Origin: Nocardia terrae | GTDB taxonomy: Bacteria; Actinomycetota; Actinomycetes; Mycobacteriales; Mycobacteriaceae | Length of the DNA: 64,000 nucleotides | Direction of reading: 5' to 3' | Assembly (NCBI RefSeq): GCF_009760405.1 | Contig: NZ_WRPP01000006.1 | Location: forward strand, 310,001 to 374,000 | In this document: one piece after another, positions 58,717 through 64,000 of the stretch | Numbering within the stretch: the first letter of the stretch is position 1 | How the letters are laid out: each line of letters begins with the position of its first letter | Notes under the pieces: model-generated | The model's database searches: none | What the model was told of the DNA's origin: nothing | Seen by the model: the letters and a program-made list of their open reading frames with translations, nothing else | Position numbers and translations under genes: made by a program

Positions 58717-59622
58717 ATGAGTTCGTCGACAGCGGCCGATCCCGCCTTCTACGGTCGGGACACCGTGCGGGGCGGGGGAATCGGATCCGGTGACCATGCC
58801 GCGCACCTGCTGCGCCGAGCCCGCCGGCGGACCGGACCGCTCATGCGGGCCGCGATCGACACCCTGCCCGGCGAATTGCGGGTCATGGCGGGTTATCACC
58901 TGGGCTGGTGTGATGCCGAGGGCACTGCCGTGGCCGAGGAGACGGGCGGGGGATGGTGGCCCGCGCTGGTCCTGGCCGCCGCCGCGGCCGCGGGCGGCCC
59001 GACCGACGCCGCCCTGCGCGCGGCCGCCGCGGTCGAACTGGTCCACCACTTCACGCTGATCCACGACGAGGCGACGGACGGTGACGAGTTGCGCCGCGGC
59101 CGTCCGACGGTGTGGCGGCTGTGGGGTGTCGAGGATGCCGTCCTGGTCGGGGATGCGCTGCACGGCTTGGCCGTCTGGACACTGGCGGCCGCGCCGGCCG
59201 CTGGGCTCGGTGCCATCGCCCACCTGGAGGACGCGGTCATCGAGATCTGCCTGAACCGGCATCGTGACCGCGCCGAGGCGGCCGGTCCGGTGGCGAGCCT
59301 CGACGAGTTCCGGGAAACCCTGCGGCACCGGTCCGCCCCGCTGCTGGGCTGTGCGTGCGCCATGGGTGCGCTGTGCGCGGGAGCATCCGCGGCGGGGGTG
59401 GCGGAGATGGACCGTTTCGGCCGCGAGATCGGCGTCGCGTTCGAGTTGTGGCACCGGCCGCCCGCGCGCGCGGCCGCGTTCATCGCCCGCGCCGGCGGAG
59501 AGCCCTGGGCGCGAGCCGAGTGCCGTCGGCAGCTGCGGTCGGCCTCGACGATGCTGGCGCGCCGGCATGCGGAAGATCTGCTGACGCTGGCGAATTGCGC
59601 TATTTGTCGCGATTATTCATAA
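58717..59622 (+). CDS. Polyprenyl-synthase-like protein lacking the second Asp-rich motif
   Basis: A 301-residue relative of trans-isoprenyl diphosphate synthases. The first Asp-rich motif is present as LIHDEATDGDELRRGRPTVW (family pattern DDxxD followed by RRGxPT). The second motif, normally GxxFQxxDDxxD, reads REIGVAFELWHRPPARAAAF, with no aspartates. A normal synthase would not bind Mg-isopentenyl diphosphate properly. It begins 42 bases after the terpene cyclase gene, so it probably makes or carries its substrate, or has become a non-catalytic partner. Confidence 0.8.
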   Translation: MSSSTAADPAFYGRDTVRGGGIGSGDHAAHLLRRARRRTGPLMRAAIDTLPGELRVMAGYHLGWCDAEGTAVAEETGGGWWPALVLAAAAAAGGPTDAALRAAAAVELVHHFTLIHDEATDGDELRRGRPTVWRLWGVEDAVLVGDALHGLAVWTLAAAPAAGLGAIAHLEDAVIEICLNRHRDRAEAAGPVASLDEFRETLRHRSAPLLGCACAMGALCAGASAAGVAEMDRFGREIGVAFELWHRPPARAAAFIARAGGEPWARAECRRQLRSASTMLARRHAEDLLTLANCAICRDYS

Positions 59623-59958
59623 AGAAATTCGACCGGACGGTTCATATTGCGCCGCAATATCTTTCCGTGATGCGAACGTCAAGCACGCTTAACCGCCGTT
59701 GGCGCGCATTGCGGATCGCTTGCGCTGGTGATGCTCGTTTCAGTGATCGTCGGGCCGAGCGACCCGTGGGACTTAGGTAATCAATTCGCCGGATTTCGTT
59801 GCTCCAAAACAACTGGGCTGCCACGATATCTCCGACGCGGTGAGCCGGTTCGGAGTGATTCACCGTCGAAATCTCAACCAGGCGTGCACCTTTCGCATCC
59901 GGTTCGGTTCCGGCTGCGATGCGCCTTTTCGCCATGCCTATTTCCCAGGAGTTCGAGC
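59623..59958. other. Intergenic region before the DUF4388-like gene
   Basis: About 335 bases without a convincing gene. It holds the palindrome at 59644-59660 and, near its end, the ribosome site AGGAG for the next gene. A minus-strand 97-codon frame at 59642-59935 has weak codon bias and starts in the promoter region, so it is not called. Confidence 0.45.
59644..59660. promoter_or_regulatory. 17-bp perfect palindrome ATATTGCGcCGCAATAT
   Basis: Perfect 8-bp arms around one base, 21 bases after the prenyl-synthase-like gene and 300 bases upstream of the next. AT-rich ends in a GC-rich genome make it stand out. It is a likely dimeric-regulator site; the regulator is unknown. Confidence 0.5.
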
Positions 59959-60789
59959 ATGACTACGGGAGCCGTCGCCGGACCAGGGCGACTGCTGGCG
60001 CTGGGCCGTGAATCAGCGAAGGAATTGGTCCAGGAATTGGCACAGGCCGCGGTCACCACGCGCACCGGGGTGCTGCGGGTGACCGGGGAGCCGGGCGGGG
60101 ACCTCCATGTCGTCCACGGGCTGGTGGTCACGGTGGATTCGCCCGGAGCGCCCGGGGTACGCGAATTGCTCGCGCGCCCCGGGCGCACCTCCGCCGGAGC
60201 GGCCGATCTCAATCTCGTGGCCATGATGGCCGCGATCGACGGCTGCTTCGCGATCGCATCGGGCTGGATCGGAGGTTGCTTATGGCAGGACGTTCCCGAG
60301 GGCTCGCTCCCGCCCGAAGATCCGGCGTCGCCGGTCCGGGGCGTCGAACCGGGGTGGCTGTTGCTGGAGACCGAGCGGCGGTTGTGCGCCCTCGCCCGCG
60401 GCCGGGTGTCGCCGCATCGCAACCACCTGCAGCTCACCGAGCGTGGGCGGGTGCTGCTCAGCGGGCCCGACGGTGGTCATCGGCGGGAGATCCTGCTGTG
60501 GGCCAACGGCCGGCGCAGCTGCCGGGACATCTCGATCTTGCTGAGCCGCAGTCTGTACGCGGTCACCGTCGATGTGGCCCGGATGCTCGAGGAGGATCTG
60601 CTGGCCATCGTCCCGGTGAAACCCGAAGCGCCGGCACTCGAGCCGAGCCGCAACGACCTGATTCGCACGCTGCTGCCGCGCCGACGCCGCGGCGCCAGCG
60701 GCATCAACGACATGCTCCCGCCGCGGTCGCCCCAACCGTTGCACGGCCGGCGCATCTTGACCCCGAGAAGAATAGAGAGGACCCAATGA
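59959..60789 (+). CDS. DUF4388-like protein
   Basis: A 276-residue protein. Residues 25-110 resemble the DUF4388 (PATAN-type) domain often found in signalling proteins: TRTGVLRVTGEPGGDLHVVH then GLVVTVDSPGAPGVRELLAR. The C-terminal half contains a winged-helix-like part (EILLWANGRRSCRDISILLS, VDVARMLEEDLLAI) and a basic, proline-rich tail. AGGAG lies eight bases before the ATG at 59959. Its stop overlaps the roadblock gene start by ATGA, so the two are a functional pair. Confidence 0.65.
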   Translation: MTTGAVAGPGRLLALGRESAKELVQELAQAAVTTRTGVLRVTGEPGGDLHVVHGLVVTVDSPGAPGVRELLARPGRTSAGAADLNLVAMMAAIDGCFAIASGWIGGCLWQDVPEGSLPPEDPASPVRGVEPGWLLLETERRLCALARGRVSPHRNHLQLTERGRVLLSGPDGGHRREILLWANGRRSCRDISILLSRSLYAVTVDVARMLEEDLLAIVPVKPEAPALEPSRNDLIRTLLPRRRRGASGINDMLPPRSPQPLHGRRILTPRRIERTQ

Positions 60790-61226
60790 ACACATCGAAC
60801 GGAGCCGGCGGACCGGGCAGCATGACCGACCGCATCGCGAACATGGTCAAGGTATTGCGGTCGGAGGTGCCCGAATGCATTGCCGCGGGCGCCATCGACA
60901 TGTCCACCGGCATGCTGCTGTCGGTCGAGACCGTCGACAACCATCCGTCCGAGGTGCTCGACCTGCTGGCCGCGGCCACGCTGGAACTGTTCCAGGGCCG
61001 GAACGTGGTCATGATCGAGAACATCTGGAAGGAGCGCCGCGGAATCCGCCTGGAGCGGCACTACTTCCAGGAGATCCTGGTCAACAGCGACAACCTCACC
61101 CACCTGTTCGTCCGCACCGAGAGCCGGGAGGACGTGGTCGTGGTGGTGGTGTGCCGCAAGTCGGTCAATGTCGGCATGCTCTTCGCGCAGACGCGGCGCG
61201 TGCTCAAGGACGTCGGGCGGCTCTGA
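60786..61226 (+). CDS. Roadblock/LC7-domain protein
   Basis: A 146-residue protein with one roadblock/LC7 domain at about residues 18-120: VKVLRSEVPECIAAGAIDMS, TGMLLSVETVDNHPSEVLDL and VVVVVVCRKSVNVGMLFAQT. In actinobacterial conservons such proteins are partners of a small GTPase and a sensor kinase. Neither is present here. It overlaps the DUF4388-like gene (ATGA) and converges with a methyltransferase gene nine bases later. Confidence 0.8.
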   Translation: MNTSNGAGGPGSMTDRIANMVKVLRSEVPECIAAGAIDMSTGMLLSVETVDNHPSEVLDLLAAATLELFQGRNVVMIENIWKERRGIRLERHYFQEILVNSDNLTHLFVRTESREDVVVVVVCRKSVNVGMLFAQTRRVLKDVGRL

Positions 61227-61234
61227 GGAAGGGA

Positions 61235-62068
61235 TCAGGGAATCCGGCCCACCGCGCCCAGCATGCTGACCGCCTCCGGGCGTGGGTGCGGCCGGTATTC
61301 CTCGGGACGCCACAGCGTCACCGCGGTGATGCCGGGCGGGACGAGGGTGGATCCGTCGAAGAACTTCGCGAACTCGGCGCCCGTGCGGAGCCGGAAGGGA
61401 ACGCCGCTGCGCTGATTGGCCTCGGTCGACCGCGCCAGGTCCTCTTCCTCGAGATAGTCGCTGGTGGCGTGGGACATGACCAGGTAGCTGCCGGGAGCCA
61501 GCGGCTCGGTCAACTGCCGGATCAGTTCGTAGGGGTGGTTGTCGTCGGTCATGAAGTGCATGACCGCCACCACCATGAGCGCGACCGGCTTGCTCAGGTC
61601 GAGGGTGGCCAGTAGATCGGGGTGCTCCAGGATGCGTTGCGGCTCACGCAGATCGGCGTCGATGAAGGCGGTCCGGCCCTCCGGGGCGCTGTTGAGCAGG
61701 TCGCGGGCGTGTAGCAGCACGATCGGATCGTTGTCGACGTAGACGATGCGCGACTCCGGGGCGATGCCCTGCGCGATCTCGTGCACATTGCCCGCGGTCG
61801 GCAGGCCGCTGCCGATATCGAGGAACTGGCGGATGCCCGCCTCGGCGGTCAGGTACGCGGTAGCGCGGCGCAGGAAGTTGCGGTTCTCCACCGCCGCCAG
61901 CTGCACGGTCGGGAAGGCCTCGGCCACGGCGTCGGCGGACTCGCGATCGGCGGCGAAATTGTCCTTGCCGCCCAGCCAGTAATCGTACCGGCGGGCCGGG
62001 TGCGGCTTGCCGGTGTCGATGCGCGCCTCGGTGGCCTCGGGGTGGTCTGCCGCGGAATCCGAGTTCAC
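61235..62068 (-). CDS. DUF574-type SAM-dependent methyltransferase
   Basis: A 277-residue protein of the actinobacterial DUF574 (SAM methyltransferase-like) family. Typical text is HPARRYDYWLGGKDNFAADR near the start, the SAM-binding loop FLDIGSGLPTAGNVHEIAQG, VYVDNDPIVLLHARDLL and VAVMHFMTDDNHPYELIRQL. The methyl acceptor of this abundant family is mostly unknown. It diverges from the P450 gene across a 105-base gap, so both may be controlled together. Confidence 0.9.
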   Translation of the reverse strand: MNSDSAADHPEATEARIDTGKPHPARRYDYWLGGKDNFAADRESADAVAEAFPTVQLAAVENRNFLRRATAYLTAEAGIRQFLDIGSGLPTAGNVHEIAQGIAPESRIVYVDNDPIVLLHARDLLNSAPEGRTAFIDADLREPQRILEHPDLLATLDLSKPVALMVVAVMHFMTDDNHPYELIRQLTEPLAPGSYLVMSHATSDYLEEEDLARSTEANQRSGVPFRLRTGAEFAKFFDGSTLVPPGITAVTLWRPEEYRPHPRPEAVSMLGAVGRIP

Positions 62069-62173
62069 TACGCTCCCAATTCTTTTCGGCTAGGGTCTGA
62101 AACTGTCAGCTTCAGTTGCGGACCGGTAGCGGCATGCCCGCGCCCGCTCCGTGGCATTGCCGGAAGGTTCGTC

Positions 62174-63352
62174 ATGCAGTTGCGCTATAGCCCATTCGAT
62201 TTCGATGTCCATGCTGATCCGTACCCTTACTATGCCAGGTTGCGTAGCGAGGCCCCGGTCTACCGGAACGAGGACGACGACTTCTGGGCCCTCTCGCGCC
62301 ACGCCGACGTCCTTGCCGCCCTCCGCGATTCCGAGCGTTTCTCCAGCAAGAACGGCCTGCGCATGGAACCCGCCTTCTGGGGACCGCAGGCCGAGCGCTT
62401 CTTCTCCTTCGTGGCCATGGACCCGCCCAAGCACACCCGCCTGCGCGGGCTGGTGACACGGGCGTTCACCGCGCACCGGGTGCAGTCGCTGGCCCCGCGC
62501 CTGCGCGAGATCGCGGTCGGACTGCTGGAACCGCTGCTCGAGCGCGGCAGCTTCGACCTGATGGCCGAGTTTGCCGGGCCGTTCCCGACCGAGGTGATCT
62601 CCGAACTCGTCGGCGTGCCCGAGGGCGACCGCGAGATGCTGCGCAAGCTCGGCATGGAGATCATGTACACCGAGGAGGAGTCCACCGATCTGCGGCCCGA
62701 GGCCATGCAGGCCATCGGCGCGCTGGTCGGCTACTACACCGAGCTCACCATCGAGCGCAGCAAGTCCCGGCAGGAGGATCTGCTCTCCGGGCTGCTCGAC
62801 GCCGCCGACGGCGACGACCGGCTGACCCCCGAGGAGATCGTCGGCGTGCTGATCCTGCTCGTCGGCGCGGGCATCGAAACCAGCATGCTCACCTTCGGCA
62901 ATGCCTGGCACGCGGCGTATCTGCACCCCGACCAGCGCCGGGCGGCCCTCGACGGCCGCATCGACGACTGGATCGACGAGGCCATGCGCTGGGATCCGGC
63001 GACCCAGACCCAGCTGCGCACCACCACCGAGGCGGTCGAGCTGCACGGCGTCGCCATTCCGGCCGACGCGCGCATTCTGCTGCTCACCGGTGCGGCCAAC
63101 CGCGACCCCGAGGTCTTCGCCGACCCCGACACCTTCGACCTGGACCGCGACACCTCCGACTCGCTGGTGTTCGGCAGCGGCCGCCACCACTGCCTCGGCT
63201 CGAATCTGGCGCTGCTGGAACTGCGCACCGCACTGGGGGAGATCGCGTCCCGGGTGGCCGATTTCGAGGTGGACACGGCGGCGTCGAAGCGCATCCACGC
63301 CTCCAACAACCGCGGCTTCGCCTCCCTCCCGACGATGGTGACGCTGCGCTGA
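62174..63352 (+). CDS. Cytochrome P450
   Basis: A 392-residue bacterial P450 monooxygenase. The heme loop is VFGSGRHHCLGSNLALLELR with the axial Cys, the I-helix oxygen-binding segment is LILLVGAGIETSMLTFG, where the usual AGxxTT reads AGIETS, and the K-helix ExxR is in DEAMRWDPATQ. The ATG at 62174 begins right before the first conserved residues. In this neighbourhood it could oxidise the terpene made by the cyclase at 56.6-58.7 kb. No ferredoxin gene is near. Confidence 0.92.
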   Translation: MQLRYSPFDFDVHADPYPYYARLRSEAPVYRNEDDDFWALSRHADVLAALRDSERFSSKNGLRMEPAFWGPQAERFFSFVAMDPPKHTRLRGLVTRAFTAHRVQSLAPRLREIAVGLLEPLLERGSFDLMAEFAGPFPTEVISELVGVPEGDREMLRKLGMEIMYTEEESTDLRPEAMQAIGALVGYYTELTIERSKSRQEDLLSGLLDAADGDDRLTPEEIVGVLILLVGAGIETSMLTFGNAWHAAYLHPDQRRAALDGRIDDWIDEAMRWDPATQTQLRTTTEAVELHGVAIPADARILLLTGAANRDPEVFADPDTFDLDRDTSDSLVFGSGRHHCLGSNLALLELRTALGEIASRVADFEVDTAASKRIHASNNRGFASLPTMVTLR

Positions 63353-63523
63353 GCGCCGCTGCCCCTCCTCAATTGGGCCATGCGCTCGAGTGAGCCGGAT
63401 CTCCTTCCTCGCACTGCGGTCTAGCTAACGCATTGCTACCCTGTGCCGCATCGCCGTCCCTCAGAGCTGCCGGGCTTTCGGACGGCGATGTGAGAGAGAT
63501 CGAAGGCTGAGAGGGTAGCGTCG

Positions 63524-64000
63524 ATGGTCGGGCCGATTGCTGTCTGGACACGGCCACTGGAGCGGCGAAAGCCTGCTGAAGTGGCGGAATTTCTACGAGT
63601 CGTGGATGAGCCCGCACCCTTGCGGCGCATGCCGCGGTCGCCGCGAATACCGCTGGCGCCGGCCCAGGAACGCATGTGGCAGGCGGCGGCGGCCGGGCAA
63701 TCCGCTGACTGGAATGTTGCTCGGGCATTTCGAATTCGTGGCGAAGCGGTGAGCATCGCCGCGCTGACGGCGGCCATCGAGGATGTGGTCCGGCGGCACG
63801 CGCCCCTGCGGACCTGCTATCCGGCGACCGCCGACGGGCCCGTTCAGGTCGTGATGGACGCCGAGTTCGCGCGGGTCGAGATGGATGTCGTCGACACCTT
63901 CCCGGGCCAGCTCACCGAGCAGTTCGCCGAATTCGCGGCGCGGGCCTTCGATCTCGGATCGGAACTGCCGATCCGGGCCCGCATCTACCGGCTCGGCAGC
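63524..64000 (+). CDS. NRPS condensation domain, N-terminal part (runs off the window)
   Basis: An open frame of 159 codons with no stop before the window end. After a basic leader the text IPLAPAQERMWQAAAAGQSA matches the C1 motif of condensation domains (LSxAQxRLW), followed by WNVARAFRIRGEAVSIAALT, AAIEDVVRRHAPLRTCYPAT (C2-like) and later RAFDLGSELPIRARIYRLG (C4 region). It starts at ATG 63524 with GAGAGGG nine bases upstream. This is the beginning of a nonribosomal peptide synthetase or a stand-alone condensation-domain protein. Confidence 0.8.
   Translation, partial: MVGPIAVWTRPLERRKPAEVAEFLRVVDEPAPLRRMPRSPRIPLAPAQERMWQAAAAGQSADWNVARAFRIRGEAVSIAALTAAIEDVVRRHAPLRTCYPATADGPVQVVMDAEFARVEMDVVDTFPGQLTEQFAEFAARAFDLGSELPIRARIYRLGS

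Noticed and set aside
59642..59935. A 97-codon minus-strand frame between the terpene and roadblock operons
   Set aside because: Weak codon bias, no ribosome site and overlap with the palindrome and promoter region.

Overview
The window is GC-rich DNA from an actinobacterium of the order Mycobacteriales, most likely a Nocardia. The evidence is strong GC bias at third codon positions, frequent GTG starts and ATGA/GTGA/TGATG gene overlaps, a three-subunit proton-translocating transhydrogenase, tandem DUF3558 lipoproteins, DUF574 and roadblock proteins, and many AraC, MarR and SARP regulators. I saw no rRNA gene, tRNA gene or CRISPR array.

Layout. (1) 0.1-10.2 kb: a compact type II polyketide locus with an MFS exporter and divergent MarR, KS-alpha, chain-length factor, ACP, an MBL-fold hydrolase, an FAH-family enzyme, two SnoaL-like proteins, an amidohydrolase and an alpha/beta-hydrolase. 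No ketoreductase is present. (2) 10.2-13.1 kb: pntAA-pntAB-pntB, coupled by a GTGA overlap to the last polyketide-locus gene. (3) 13.1-18.2 kb: a SARP activator diverging from an XRE regulator / ImmA-IrrE protease / seven-span membrane protein operon. Two perfect copies and one near copy of a 15-bp palindrome lie between and inside these genes. A flavin reductase and a CPA2 antiporter follow. (4) 18.2-38.3 kb: an accessory island. It has a large serine recombinase, a small-gene operon, a TPR regulator, a NUDIX hydrolase, a HEPN-domain protein with an RxxxxH motif, a CHAT caspase-like protein, a frameshifted replication-relaxation gene, two almost identical tandem VapBC pairs, five copies of an 84-nt repeat that may encode a micropeptide, strong intrinsic terminators, and the remnant of an HtrA-like protease. 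Ordinary enzymes (MerR, PhyH, SDR, DUF4396) are scattered through its end. (5) 38.3-46.7 kb: a 2-oxoglutarate oxygenase, a stand-alone LigD polymerase domain, an Ala/Gln coiled-coil protein with a DUF3467 partner, an ABC importer with a fused permease and no binding protein, and two lipoproteins. (6) 46.7-54.6 kb: three AraC regulators, two lacking the second helix-turn-helix, flanked by paralogous small proteins; then two acyl-CoA synthetases and a GAF-LuxR regulator. (7) 54.7-64 kb: a hibernation-factor-like protein, a MurG paralogue, a two-domain terpene cyclase with altered metal motifs, a prenyl-synthase-like protein lacking its second Asp-rich motif, a DUF4388-like/roadblock pair, a DUF574 methyltransferase, a P450, and the start of an NRPS condensation domain that runs off the window.

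How the parts may work together. The SARP is a plausible activator of the type II PKS. The palindromes in its upstream region suggest that the XRE/ImmA pair could gate it by proteolysis of the repressor. Transhydrogenase, flavin reductase and exporter could support the pathway. The HEPN/CHAT/VapBC island looks like an accumulation of defence or stress modules next to a recombinase. These links come from gene order and motifs only and have not been tested.
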